The notes: generated by a model from the letters alone, not told the origin. A stretch of DNA of 64,000 nucleotides from Pleomorphomonas oryzae DSM 16300 (GCF_000422965.1 NZ_AUHB01000007.1:124001-188000), one strand, 5' to 3'. Positions 15,998 to 24,880 are shown, counted from the stretch's first letter. Translations and numbers: made by a program.

Positions 15998-18457
15998 ATG
16001 ACCGGCCAACAGCACACTTCGCCCGAGGATACCTCGTCGCCGCGTCTGTTTTTCGGACGGCTGAGCCTGCCGCGCGCGCGTTGGCGCCGCCTGCTGTTCG
16101 TGACCGCCGCGGGGCTGGCGCTCACCGCCGCCGCCATAACAGTCCTTTGGTCGCTTTTCGCTTCGCCGCTGCTGCTCGCCGCCATCGGGGTTCTTGCCAT
16201 TGGTGGCGGGTTGTTCGAAGCCGGCCGTCGTTCGGCACGGCGCGATCTTGGCCGTCTCTACGATGCCGCAGTGGGTTCCGTTGACGAGGGCGACGCCGTC
16301 GGCGATCTGGTCATCCGCCGCGATGCGGCCGGCCGGATCATGTCGACCAATACGGCGACGACGGCCCGGCTCGGCCAGCCCCCGGGCGCTTTCATCGGTC
16401 TCGACTTTTCCACTTTCGCCGCCGATCTCGCCGCCGGCGAGCTGTTCGCCGCCTCAGATGTGGTCGCGCATGACGCTCGACAGCTGCGTGCCGATCCTTG
16501 GCAGCAACTACGCCGCCGCCTGACGGCGCTCGCCGCATTGTCAGGCCATGGCGTCGGACGACAGGGCCCCAGCCATTTGTCCGGCGATATCTCGATTGAA
16601 ACGGTCGATGGTCCCCGCTGGTTTTCCTTTTCGGAAACACCGATCGTCGAGGATGGCAGGGTGATGGGGACCCGTACGCTCGGTCGCGATATCACCGAGC
16701 GCAAGGCGATCGAGGCGGCGCTTGAGAAGACCCGCGATGAGGCGGAGGCGGCAAGCGCTGCCAAGAGCCGCTTCCTCGCCGTGGTCAGTCACGAAATCCG
16801 GACGCCGCTCAACGGCATCCTCGGCATGACCGCTCTGATGCAGAAGACGTCGCTGTCGGCCGAGCAACGCACCTACGCGCGTGCCATCGAAACATCCGGT
16901 GAAGCACTGCTCACGCTGATTGAAGACCTTCTGGATTTCTCCAAGATCGAGGCCGGCCGGCTGAGCTTGCAGCCCGAGCCAACCTCGCTCGCTACCATCG
17001 TCGAGGACCTCGTCGAACTGATGGCGCCACGCGCCGAAATGAAGGGCATTGAGCTGGCAGCCTATATCGATCCGCGGCTGGACCGGCTTGTTCTGGCCGA
17101 CCCGATCCGGGTCCGGCAGGTGCTTTTCAACCTGGCTGGCAATGGCATCAAGTTCACGGCCGAGGGTGGCGTCGCTATCGAATTGCAGATGATGGACGAG
17201 GGGGAGGGCGCGGTCGGCGTGTCCTTCCTGGTGCGCGACACGGGTATCGGAATTGCCGAAGCCGACCAGCAGCGCATCTTCGGCGAGTTCGAACAAGCCG
17301 ATCCCGGTCCGGCTCGCGCCCATGGCGGCACCGGCCTTGGCCTTGCCATCGCCCGCGAGCTGACCCGGCTGATGGGCAGCGATATTCGTCTGGTGTCGGC
17401 GCCCGGTGAGGGCGCAAGCTTCAGCTTCACGCTGCGCTTCCCCCTGGCCGAGGCGAGCGCGCCCGTGGGTGCCGCAACCTTGCCAACGACTGCCCCCATG
17501 AAAGTGCCTGATGACAACGAGGGGCAGCTTTCGGGCGGTGCCGTCGGCGCTCGTGCCGCCCTGGCGCTCCTGGCAGCCAGCTTTGCAACCAAAGATCATC
17601 CGACGGAGCCAACTGCGGCTGAGCCGGCCGATCGCCGCTTCGCCGGCCGCCGCATCCTTGTCGTCTCGCATGCCCTTATTGAAGGGCCGTTCCTGATCCG
17701 TAGGCTATTCGATGCCGGTGCCGACGTGACGCTGGCCACGCAGAAGGACATCGAACAGGAGGTTGTGGGGTCCTGGCAGCCGGATGCCGTTCTCATCGAT
17801 GCGGCCGCCGGCGATCCGCTCGCCGTGATCGAGCGTATCCGCGCCTTCTCGGCGACGCCGGTCGGTGTGCTGATCACCGCGGCCGAGCGGCCGATGCTGC
17901 CCGAACTGCAGGCCGCCGGCTATGGTGCCTATCTGGTCAAGCCTGTCAGGGCTCGCTCTCTTTCCGCCGTTATCGATACGCTGCTCGGCCATGGCCAGTT
18001 TGCGGCCGCCGCCGAGCCGGTGCTCACGGAGCCGACAGCGCCAGCCCATCGGCTTTCAGTCCTGCTCTGCGATGACAATGAGATCAATCTTCTACTCGGC
18101 CGTGCCCTGGTCGAGCGAGCCGGCCACGCCGTCACGCTTGGGACCGACGGTCAAAAGGCACTGACCGCTACCGCTGCCATGCTCTCCTCCGGCGGCAGCT
18201 TCGACGTGGTGCTGATGGATCTGCACATGCCGGAGATGGATGGAATTGAGGCGGCGCGTCGCATGCGGGCGATGATCGCCGACCGCGGCGGCCATCAGCC
18301 GGTCATTGCTGCGCTGACCGCCGACGCGCTTCCCGAAACGAAGGCCCGCTGCGAAGAGGGCCTGTTCGACGCCTGGCTGTCAAAGCCGTTGAGGCCGGCC
18401 GATCTTGAGGCGCTGCTGGAGGCGAGTGCCAGAGGCGACGTCGCCCACGCTTCCTGA
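15998..18457 (+). CDS. Membrane hybrid sensor histidine kinase with two receiver domains
   Basis: The protein (819 aa) has two close N-terminal membrane helices (~32-51 and ~55-70), a PAS-like sensor region (~95-235), a HisKA dimerisation helix with the phosphorylated His265 in VVSHEIRTPLNG, and an HATPase with N-box NLAGNGIKFT (~378), G1 DTGIGIA (~414) and G2 HGGTGLGLA. These are followed by a first receiver-like domain (~551-665) and a second receiver (~685-805) with acidic pair D692/D693, phosphoacceptor Asp741 in VVLMDLHMPEMDG and Lys797. The first receiver has VVSHAL where the acidic pair should be, so it is degenerate. No output gene is adjacent. The signal is unknown. Confidence 0.93.
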   Translation: MTGQQHTSPEDTSSPRLFFGRLSLPRARWRRLLFVTAAGLALTAAAITVLWSLFASPLLLAAIGVLAIGGGLFEAGRRSARRDLGRLYDAAVGSVDEGDAVGDLVIRRDAAGRIMSTNTATTARLGQPPGAFIGLDFSTFAADLAAGELFAASDVVAHDARQLRADPWQQLRRRLTALAALSGHGVGRQGPSHLSGDISIETVDGPRWFSFSETPIVEDGRVMGTRTLGRDITERKAIEAALEKTRDEAEAASAAKSRFLAVVSHEIRTPLNGILGMTALMQKTSLSAEQRTYARAIETSGEALLTLIEDLLDFSKIEAGRLSLQPEPTSLATIVEDLVELMAPRAEMKGIELAAYIDPRLDRLVLADPIRVRQVLFNLAGNGIKFTAEGGVAIELQMMDEGEGAVGVSFLVRDTGIGIAEADQQRIFGEFEQADPGPARAHGGTGLGLAIARELTRLMGSDIRLVSAPGEGASFSFTLRFPLAEASAPVGAATLPTTAPMKVPDDNEGQLSGGAVGARAALALLAASFATKDHPTEPTAAEPADRRFAGRRILVVSHALIEGPFLIRRLFDAGADVTLATQKDIEQEVVGSWQPDAVLIDAAAGDPLAVIERIRAFSATPVGVLITAAERPMLPELQAAGYGAYLVKPVRARSLSAVIDTLLGHGQFAAAAEPVLTEPTAPAHRLSVLLCDDNEINLLLGRALVERAGHAVTLGTDGQKALTATAAMLSSGGSFDVVLMDLHMPEMDGIEAARRMRAMIADRGGHQPVIAALTADALPETKARCEEGLFDAWLSKPLRPADLEALLEASARGDVAHAS

Positions 18458-18476
18458 GAGATCGATCGTAGAAATG

Positions 18477-18517
18477 AAAAAGGGAGGCGGGACCGTCGGG
18501 TCTCGCCTCCCTTTTTT
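18477..18517. terminator. Bidirectional terminator between the hybrid kinase and ABC permease genes
   Basis: A long stem, AAAAGGGAGGCG with GACC, pairs with GGTC and CGCCTCCCTTTT across a short loop; T runs flank both sides (TTTTTT on plus). It lies between two convergent genes. Confidence 0.88.
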
Positions 18518-18538
18518 GTTCGCACTTGCGGCCCGGTG

Positions 18539-19507
18539 TTATCCGCGACGGCGGCGCAACTGGTCGAAGTAGACGATCAGGATGATCAGCAAACCGGTGA
18601 TGATGCGCTGCCAGAACGAGTTGACGTTCAGGAGATTGGCGCCGTTGTTGATTGTCGCGAGAATGAAGGCGCCGATCAGCGGACCGTGCACCGAACCGAT
18701 CGCGCCGAACAGCGAGGTGCCGCCGATCACCGATGATGCAATCGCCTGCAGCTCCCAGCCGTCGGCCTGCATCGCGTTGCCGACGCCGATACGAGCGGCG
18801 AGCAGCAGGCCGACGAAGGCCGCGCAGGTCGAGGACAGCGTATAGGCAAGGTAGACGGTCAGCTTGACGTTGACGCCGGAGAGGCGAGCCGCCTCCATGT
18901 TGGAGCCGACGGCGAAGATATAGCGACCATAACGGCTGTGATGGAGGAAGATGTAGGCCGGTATGCCGACCAGGATCACCATCCAGAATAAGTTTGGCAG
19001 CCCCACGAAGTCGTTGCGCGAGAATTCCGTGAAAGTGTCGTTGACGATGTTGATGGTGGCGCCGTTGGTAACCAGCAGACCGATGCCGCGCAGCGAGGTC
19101 AGCGTTGCCAACGTGATGATGAAGGGTGGCAGCCCCATCTGTACAATGCCGAAGCCATGAAACATGCCGATGGCGACGCCGACGGCCAGCGTGACGATGA
19201 TCGTCGTCGTGATCGAAAAGTCGTGGGTCAACAGCCAGGCAGCGATAACGGTACAGAAGCCGACCACCGCGCCAACCGAAAGGTCGATGCCCGTTGTAAT
19301 GATGACGAAGGTCTCGCCGACGGCCAGGATGGCGATCATCGAACCCTGACGCATCAGGTTCATGATATTGGCTTCGGTCAAAAAGCTCTTGGTCGTCAGG
19401 CTGAGGACGATGCACATGGCAAGTAGAAGCCCGATCAGCGTCAGGCCAAACAACCAGTTAGCGTTGCTTTTGCGGACGACCGTCGCCGTCTTGGTATCCG
19501 TGGACAT
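18539..19507 (-). CDS. Ribose-type sugar ABC transporter, permease
   Basis: This 322-residue RbsC-like protein has about nine to ten hydrophobic segments and the BPD_transp_2 signatures: FLTEANIMNLMRQGSMIAILAVGETFVIITTGIDLSVGAVVG, read as TTGIDLSVG at ~80, the loop ARLSGVNVKLTVYLAYTLSS, and the C-terminal GGTSLFGAIGSVHGPLIGAF near 255-275. It forms the membrane channel of a CUT2 importer. It is the last gene of the SBP-ATPase-permease operon, 27 bp after the ATPase stop, with a GGGGGGAA Shine-Dalgarno. It ends in the shared terminator. Confidence 0.93.
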   Translation of the reverse strand: MSTDTKTATVVRKSNANWLFGLTLIGLLLAMCIVLSLTTKSFLTEANIMNLMRQGSMIAILAVGETFVIITTGIDLSVGAVVGFCTVIAAWLLTHDFSITTTIIVTLAVGVAIGMFHGFGIVQMGLPPFIITLATLTSLRGIGLLVTNGATINIVNDTFTEFSRNDFVGLPNLFWMVILVGIPAYIFLHHSRYGRYIFAVGSNMEAARLSGVNVKLTVYLAYTLSSTCAAFVGLLLAARIGVGNAMQADGWELQAIASSVIGGTSLFGAIGSVHGPLIGAFILATINNGANLLNVNSFWQRIITGLLIILIVYFDQLRRRRG

Positions 19508-19534
19508 GAATTTCCCCCCGTGAACGTTCCTCGT

Positions 19535-21067
19535 TCACACACCGATCGCTTCGGACAGAATTTCCTCATGGCTCGCCGTATGATAGGCGTGCCGGGCGAT
19601 ATCCTCGCCACGACGGAAGACATGCAGCTCGTCGGCGAGCTCGTAGACTTCCGGCAGGTAGGACGAAATCAGAATGATGCCGGCCCCTTCGGCAAGCAGA
19701 CGGGCGAGCAGGCGATAGATCTCCGCCTTGGTACCGACATCGACGCCAACGGTCGGTTCATCGAAGATGAACAGCCGAGCGCCGTGGTTGAGCCACTTGC
19801 CGATGACGATCTTCTGCTGGTTGCCGCCCGACAGCGACGATACCAACGCCCCACGACCGGATGTCTTGACCTGAAGGTCGGCGATCTGCCGATCCGCTCT
19901 CTGACGGTCGGCCGAGAACGGCACCAGACCGGCCATGGTGATATGGGAAAAGATCGGCAGGTTGAGATTGAAGCCGACAGGCAAATTGATGCAAAGACCT
20001 TGATCGCGACGGCTTTCCGGAGCGAGCGCAATGCCAAGGTCCATCGCCTGGCGTTCGGAGCGGATGTCCACTTCCTTGCCCTGCCAGAAAATGCTGCCCC
20101 CGGTTTTGCGTTGGCGACCGAACAGCGACATCACGAATTCCGAACGCCCGGCGCCAATCAACCCGTAGAGACCAACGATCTGGCCGGCGCGGACACTGAG
20201 CGACACGTCGTGAAAGCCCGGTCCGCTGAGGTTCTTCGCCTCGAGCAGCATCTCGCCAGCCTGGAAGAACTCCTTGTGATAGATCTGCTCCAGCGAGCGG
20301 TTGATCATCAGCGAGATCAGCTCGGTTTCGTTGGTTTCGGAGGTCACGCGGGTGCCCACCAGCGTGCCGTCGCGCAGGATGGATACCCGGTCCGACAGCT
20401 CGAAGACTTCCTCGAGGCGGTGGCTGATGTAGACGATGGTCACGCCACGCTCTTTGAGGCGACCGATCAGTGCAAACAGTTGCGCCGCTTCGGTGCGGGT
20501 GAGGTAGGCGGTCGGTTCATCGAAGATCAAGAAGCGGGTACCGCGGATGGCGGCGCGGGCGGTGGCGATCAGCTGCTGCTGGCCGATGGTGAGGTCGCCG
20601 AGCAGGACATGCGCCGGAAGCTGGAAGCCGAGATCATCGAGGATAGCCTGCGCCCTGCGGGTCATCTCGCCCTTGCGGAGGAGGCCAAAGTTAACGTCTT
20701 CATCGCCGAGGAACATATTGGCGGCGACCGTCAGGTGACGGCAGAGCACCACTTCCTGATGGACGGCATTGATGCCAAATTCGATGGCTTCGTGGGGTGT
20801 GGCGAGCCCTACCGGCTGGCCTTCCCAGAAAACCTCGCCTGAAGTGCGCGTTATCACGCCGGTCAGGAGCTTGATGAGCGTCGATTTGCCTGCACCGTTC
20901 TCGCCGACGATGGCGTGAATTTCACCTCGGGCAAAGCTGAGATCGGCGGGTTTCAGCGCGTGGGTGGCACCGTAGCGCTTCTCAAGGCCGCGCAGTTCGA
21001 GAATGGGAACGCTGGCGGCGGCGACGGCCGCTTCGGCCATCTGCCCGTGGAGATTGGTTTCGATCAT
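19535..21067 (-). CDS. Ribose-type sugar ABC transporter, duplicated ATPase
   Basis: At 510 aa this is the usual double nucleotide-binding protein of CUT2 importers (RbsA/MglA/AraG type). The first half has Walker A IVGENGAGKSTLIK (~53-66), a signature written LTIGQQQLIATARA and Walker B FLIFDEPTA. The second half has the characteristically degenerate Walker A YGLIGAGRSEF, signature LSGGNQQKIVIGKW and FIFDEPTVGVDVG. Only the first site is expected to hydrolyse ATP efficiently, as in the family. GAGGCGGG precedes the ATG at 21067. It is separated from the SBP gene by a hairpin-rich 179-bp spacer. Confidence 0.94.
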   Translation of the reverse strand: MIETNLHGQMAEAAVAAASVPILELRGLEKRYGATHALKPADLSFARGEIHAIVGENGAGKSTLIKLLTGVITRTSGEVFWEGQPVGLATPHEAIEFGINAVHQEVVLCRHLTVAANMFLGDEDVNFGLLRKGEMTRRAQAILDDLGFQLPAHVLLGDLTIGQQQLIATARAAIRGTRFLIFDEPTAYLTRTEAAQLFALIGRLKERGVTIVYISHRLEEVFELSDRVSILRDGTLVGTRVTSETNETELISLMINRSLEQIYHKEFFQAGEMLLEAKNLSGPGFHDVSLSVRAGQIVGLYGLIGAGRSEFVMSLFGRQRKTGGSIFWQGKEVDIRSERQAMDLGIALAPESRRDQGLCINLPVGFNLNLPIFSHITMAGLVPFSADRQRADRQIADLQVKTSGRGALVSSLSGGNQQKIVIGKWLNHGARLFIFDEPTVGVDVGTKAEIYRLLARLLAEGAGIILISSYLPEVYELADELHVFRRGEDIARHAYHTASHEEILSEAIGV

Positions 21068-21168
21068 GATCGACCCGCCTCAATTGGAAATGCAAGGCAT
21101 GCACCGCCGCGGTTCCCGGCCGAGCCGGCAACACTGGCGCGGGCCACGGCCTGGCTCGCATGAGAAGG

Positions 21169-21240
21169 TGCCGGACATGAAGTCCGGCACAGCGTCTCCA
21201 AACATCCGGAGACTCCATTCGGGGTCTCCGGACGCCGGAG
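21169..21240 (-). repeat. Overlapping inverted repeats between SBP and ATPase genes
   Basis: TGCCGGAC (21169-21176) / GTCCGGCA (21182-21189) forms one hairpin. GTCTCC (21194-21199) / GGAGAC (21208-21213), CCGGAGAC (21206-21213) / GTCTCCGG (21224-21231) and CTCCGG (21226-21231) / CCGGAG (21235-21240) share arms and exclude one another. Such hairpins after an SBP gene commonly stabilise its mRNA so that SBP exceeds the membrane parts. Confidence 0.7.
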
Positions 21241-21246
21241 CTTTGC

Positions 21247-22233
21247 TTACTTCACTTTCGGATACAGCAGTTCCTGGGCGCGCGGCTCATTCATATTGGC
21301 CGTGGTCACCAAGTTGGCACCGGTGTCGACGAAGGCTTCCACCTTCTCCTTCTTGACGGCGGCGAGCGCCGTCTTGATGCCGTCGTAACCCATGCGATAC
21401 GGGTCCTGCACGACCAGCGCGTCGATCACGCCGTCCTTCAGGAAGCCGACCAGCTTGTCGTCGTTGTCGAAACCGATCAACCCGACCTTGTCGCCGAGCT
21501 TGTTCTCGGCGATCGCCTGACCAGCACCCTGGGCGGCGATCAGGTTGGAGGCAAACACGCCCTTGAGGTTGGGATTGGCGGTCAGAAGGTCGGTCATGAT
21601 GTTGAGGGCGGTGGTCGCCTGACCGTCGCCGACCTTGTCGGCTACCAGCTTGAGACCGGGATACTTGGCGGCCAGTTCTTCCTTGAAGCCCTTGGCGCGC
21701 TGCTCCAGCGAGCCGGCGCCGGGCAGGTTGGTGATGAGAGCAACGTCGCCCTCCACCTTGCCGCCATTGGCGGCGCCGATCGCAGCGGCAAGACCATCGG
21801 CGGCAATGCGGCCGCCCTGGACGTTGTCGGTGGTCAAGAACGAAGTGAAGGCCTTGGAGTCGGCGGCCGAGTCGATACCGATAACCGGCACGGACTTGGC
21901 GGCTTCATCGATTGGCTTGCCGAGCGCTTTGAATTCGGTCGGCGCTATGACGAGAGCGTTGGCACCCGAAGAAACGGCATTTTCAATGATCGAGATCTGG
22001 CCGTTGATGTCGGCTTCGGACTGAGCGCCGAGCTCAGGCACGTTCACGCCAAGATCGGCGCCAGCCTTGCGGGCACCGGCCAGCACGATCTGCCAATAGA
22101 AGGAGGTGGTGTCCTTGACGATAATCGGAATCGTGTAGTCTTCCGCCTGGGCGGCAACCGGCGCGACGGCCGACAGCGCGACGGCGCCAGCCAATGCAAC
22201 AAGCGTGCGACGTGTAATGCCAACTGCTTTCAT
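21247..22233 (-). CDS. Sugar ABC transporter periplasmic substrate-binding protein
   Basis: The 328-residue protein has a signal peptide (MKAVGITRRTLVALAGAVAL then AVAPVAAQA, probable cleavage after residue ~30), followed by a Peripla_BP_4/RbsB fold: KDTTSFYWQIVLAGARKAGADLG, ALVIAPTEFKAL, VPVIGIDSAADSKAFTSFLTTDN, GVFASNLIAAQGAGQAI and VGLIGFDNDDKLVGFLKDG. It captures a monosaccharide-like ligand for the importer downstream. GGGAGGA lies ahead of the ATG. The upstream 790-bp gap holds two palindromes that could be operators for the neighbouring regulator. The nearby catabolic genes hint at a deoxysugar, sugar acid or lactone, but the ligand is not shown. Confidence 0.93.
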   Translation of the reverse strand: MKAVGITRRTLVALAGAVALSAVAPVAAQAEDYTIPIIVKDTTSFYWQIVLAGARKAGADLGVNVPELGAQSEADINGQISIIENAVSSGANALVIAPTEFKALGKPIDEAAKSVPVIGIDSAADSKAFTSFLTTDNVQGGRIAADGLAAAIGAANGGKVEGDVALITNLPGAGSLEQRAKGFKEELAAKYPGLKLVADKVGDGQATTALNIMTDLLTANPNLKGVFASNLIAAQGAGQAIAENKLGDKVGLIGFDNDDKLVGFLKDGVIDALVVQDPYRMGYDGIKTALAAVKKEKVEAFVDTGANLVTTANMNEPRAQELLYPKVK

Positions 22234-22443
22234 GGTGCGATCCTCCCGAGATCAACGTCGCTTCGAAAAATACCGATCCAAGCTCCTCAGCCTTCGGTCT
22301 TTATCGATAAAAAACAGCGACGGATGACAATTATCCGAAACTCCTCACCGGCGCAAGGCCCGCAGACATGGGGCTACCGACCCTTTGGTCGACATTGCCT
22401 GCATTCCTAACCTCACCGGTAAACCAAGCAGGACCAGAGCTTC

Positions 22444-22461
22444 TTACATCATTTCATGTAA
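22444..22461. promoter_or_regulatory. Dyad TTACAT-N6-ATGTAA, putative operator
   Basis: TTACAT (22444-22449) and ATGTAA (22456-22461) form a perfect inverted repeat about 210 bp upstream of the SBP start, in the AT-rich part of the divergent region. A candidate site for the adjacent FCD regulator (inference). Confidence 0.4.
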
Positions 22462-22523
22462 AAACGAAACGAACTTGTTCCACCATCTAGACCATCTTCC
22501 GTATTTTCCAATTCTCAGAACAT

Positions 22524-22544
22524 TTCATATCGTTTCAATATGAA
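22524..22544. promoter_or_regulatory. Dyad TTCATAT-N7-ATATGAA, putative operator
   Basis: TTCATAT (22524-22530) and ATATGAA (22538-22544) form a perfect 7-bp inverted repeat 63 bp after the first dyad. Size and symmetry suit a GntR/FCD dimer. Binding is not shown. Confidence 0.42.
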
Positions 22545-23022
22545 CCAAACGATTATTTATCAATATGTTATCGATCGACATCGACTTTGGTCCAATATGA
22601 CGTCTAGAACGTTTATTCTCCAAATGGTTTGAAAGAGGTTGTAGATTTCATTCTGACGGCTCATTGCCGATGTCCGCTATATCTGGAATGCTGTCATTCG
22701 AGGATGTTGAGTCGATGAAATGGCAGATGAACAGGCCGAAAGCACCGCGCCTGACCCAGGATAAAGCTCCTCTCCCTTTCCCGTAGGTGACTGCAAAAGA
22801 TCAATTTCGTTTCATGTTCTTTGTCGATAATGTGCAGGCCTCTATGCGACCCCGAACCAGGGCAGTGTCCCAAGGGCCGGGCTCGAGCGCCGGTCTTTGC
22901 GGCGAATCGGCCTGGAAACTTATGGCCTTCCTGCGGGCGGAGACATGAAGCAAGCGATGAGGCGGACAATATAAGTCCGCCCGGGCTTCGCTCTTCGGAG
23001 CGCAGCCAAAAAAGAGGTGAAC

Positions 23023-23934
23023 ATGCCGAAGCAGAATACCGTCTTCAAAGACGCTTATAACAGGTGCTTACGGTTGCTGGTGGTGGGCGAGAGTCTGCCC
23101 TCCGAGCCGGAGCTCTGCACCCTGCTCGGTGTGTCCCGGACGACGGTTCGCTCCATCCTTTCGCAAATGGTCGAAGCTGGACTCATCGAATGGAACAAGC
23201 GCTCCAAGGCCGTGCAGCGACCGCCGGCCAAGACCGACTTTTTCCCAGAGCATGAAACCAATCCCCTGTCGGAGGTGATCGAGCGCACCTTCATGAAGCG
23301 CATCCTGATGGGAGGCGCCGAACCGGGCTTGCAGATCAATGAGTTGGAGCTTGCTCGCGAAATAGGTGTCGGTACGACCTCCGTGCGCGAGTTTCTGATC
23401 CGCTTCAGCCGCTTCGGCCTCATCGAGAAGCGTCCGAACAGTCACTGGGTGCTGAAGGGGTTCACCCGGCAGTTTGCCGAAGAACTGATCGACGTCCGCG
23501 AGATGTTTGAACTGAAATCGGCTGCCGCCTTCGTTAACCTGCCGACTGACGATCCCGCCTGGACCGAACTGGAGGTCCTGCGCCGTGCCCACGTCGAGGT
23601 GCTGGCCGACATAGACAGTCGTTATCTGGAGTTTTCCGAGCTCGACGACCGCCTGCACCGGCTGATCCAGCAAGCGTCCGGCAACCGCTTCATCGTCGAT
23701 TTCTACGATATCATCGCCATCGTCTTCCACTATCACTACCAATGGAACAAGTCGAACGCCCGCGAGCGCAATGGCAAGGCGATCCTTGAACATCTGGACT
23801 ATATCGAAGCATTGAAGACGCGCCGGCCGGAAGCCGTCGAGGCCGCCTGCCGGCTTCATCTTCTATCGGCGCGCATGTCGCTGATGCAGTCGCTGCCGCC
23901 TGCCGCCTTGGCGGCGGCCGAGGTCGTTCAATAG
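23023..23934 (+). CDS. GntR/FCD regulator with two winged-helix domains
   Basis: The ATG at 23023 follows AAAAGAGGTG; the GTG at 23017 lies inside that Shine-Dalgarno. The 303-aa product has a first winged helix at ~10-57 (GESLPSEPELCTLLGVSRTT, VRSILSQMVEAGLIEW) and a second at ~82-137 (LQINELELAREIGVGTTSVR, EFLIRFSRFGLIEKR). An all-helical FCD ligand domain (~150-280) follows, with ELIDVREMFELKSAAAF and late His-containing helices. FCD regulators sense small carboxylates through a metal site. The two HTHs in one chain are unusual. Position and orientation suggest control of the ABC operon and the FAH/lactonase genes. It converges with the FAH gene with a 7-bp overlap. Confidence 0.88.
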   Translation: MPKQNTVFKDAYNRCLRLLVVGESLPSEPELCTLLGVSRTTVRSILSQMVEAGLIEWNKRSKAVQRPPAKTDFFPEHETNPLSEVIERTFMKRILMGGAEPGLQINELELAREIGVGTTSVREFLIRFSRFGLIEKRPNSHWVLKGFTRQFAEELIDVREMFELKSAAAFVNLPTDDPAWTELEVLRRAHVEVLADIDSRYLEFSELDDRLHRLIQQASGNRFIVDFYDIIAIVFHYHYQWNKSNARERNGKAILEHLDYIEALKTRRPEAVEAACRLHLLSARMSLMQSLPPAALAAAEVVQ

Positions 23935-24770
23935 GCAGCCACCTTCTGACGCTGCTCGCCGAGCCCTTCCACGGAGAGACGCAAGACGTCGCCGACCTTC
24001 AGGAACTCAGGCGGTTTGCGGCCCATGCCGACGCCCGGTGGCGTGCCGGTGGTAATGACGTCGCCCGGATCGAGCTGCACGAAACGCGACACGTAAGATA
24101 CCAAAGTCCGAACGCCGAACACCATGGTGGCGGTGTTGCCGCGCTGGCGTGGTGCACCGTTGAGATCAAGCTCCATGGCAAGCGCCTGGACGTCGGCAAT
24201 CTCGTCCGGCGTGACCAGCCAGGGACCGAGCGGACCGAAGGTCGGGGCGCTCTTGCCCTTCAGCCACTGGCCCGTACCCTCCATCTGGAAGGCGCGCTCG
24301 GAGACGTCATTGCACAGCACGAAGCCGGCGATGTGGTTGAAGGCGTTGGCCTCTTCTACCTGCCACGCGGTTTCGCCAATGACGATCGCAAGCTCCACCT
24401 CCCAGTCAAGCTTGGTGGCACCCGGCGGGATCAGGATGTTGTCATGTGGGCCGACGATGCAGTTGGGCGCCTTGCTGAACAACAGCGGCTCGCGCGGCAC
24501 CGTGCCGCCCGTTTCCGCGGCGTGGTCGGCGTAGTTCATGCCCACCGCGATGAAATTGCGCGTACCGGCTACCGGCGCGCCGAGACGCGTCCCTTCCGGC
24601 ACCAGGGGCAGGCTTTCCGGATCGATGGCGGCGAGAGCTGCCAGCGAGGCCTTCGACAGCGCGGCGCCCGAGAAATCGGCGACATGAGCCGAAAGATCGC
24701 GGTAACGGCCGGCGGAGTCGACGACGCCGGGCTTTTCGGCGCCGACAGCGCCGTGGCGAATGAACTTCAT
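23928..24770 (-). CDS. Fumarylacetoacetate hydrolase (FAH) family protein
   Basis: The start at 24770 (MKFIRHGAVGAEKPGVVD) is preceded by AGGA; the Met three codons upstream is also possible. The 280-aa product has the FAH catalytic core: FIAVGMNYADHAAETGG, KAPNCIVGPHDNI, DWEVELAIVIGETAW (metal-ligand Glu residues), HIAGFVLCNDVSERAFQ, WLKGKSAPTFGPLGPWLVT and DVITTGTPPGVGMGRKPPEFL. The closest kinds I recognise are 2,4-didehydro-3-deoxy-L-rhamnonate hydrolases and related acylpyruvases. Next to a lactonase-like amidohydrolase and a CUT2 importer this suggests deoxysugar-acid breakdown, but the reaction is not proved. Confidence 0.88.
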   Translation of the reverse strand: MKFIRHGAVGAEKPGVVDSAGRYRDLSAHVADFSGAALSKASLAALAAIDPESLPLVPEGTRLGAPVAGTRNFIAVGMNYADHAAETGGTVPREPLLFSKAPNCIVGPHDNILIPPGATKLDWEVELAIVIGETAWQVEEANAFNHIAGFVLCNDVSERAFQMEGTGQWLKGKSAPTFGPLGPWLVTPDEIADVQALAMELDLNGAPRQRGNTATMVFGVRTLVSYVSRFVQLDPGDVITTGTPPGVGMGRKPPEFLKVGDVLRLSVEGLGEQRQKVAAY

Positions 24771-24880
24771 GAGGATCATCCTGAAAACAAGCGGTTCTCG
24801 CTTCTAGCGCAGGACGTCGCCGCCGGGAAGGCGGCAAGCTGCCGATCGCCATGCCGATTGGCGGCGCTTGCAACCTTCGT

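Larger units (their letters stand above)
22234..23022. other. 789-bp divergent regulatory region of the ABC operon and the FCD regulator
   Basis: No coding region is supported. The centre (about 22440-22640) is AT-rich against a GC-rich background and holds two dyads, listed separately. The right end is the leader of the regulator gene, with hairpin GGCGGAC (22961-22967) / GTCCGCC (22975-22981) and a second GC hairpin around 22984-23007 just ahead of the Shine-Dalgarno. Confidence 0.65.

Noticed and set aside
19520-20842. 440-aa plus-strand frame opposite the ABC ATPase
   Set aside because: The minus-strand ATPase has all family motifs over the same DNA; the plus frame has none.
22694-22969. 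91-aa minus-strand frame in the gap before the FCD regulator
   Set aside because: No Shine-Dalgarno, no homology I can recognise, and it overlaps the regulator's leader hairpins.
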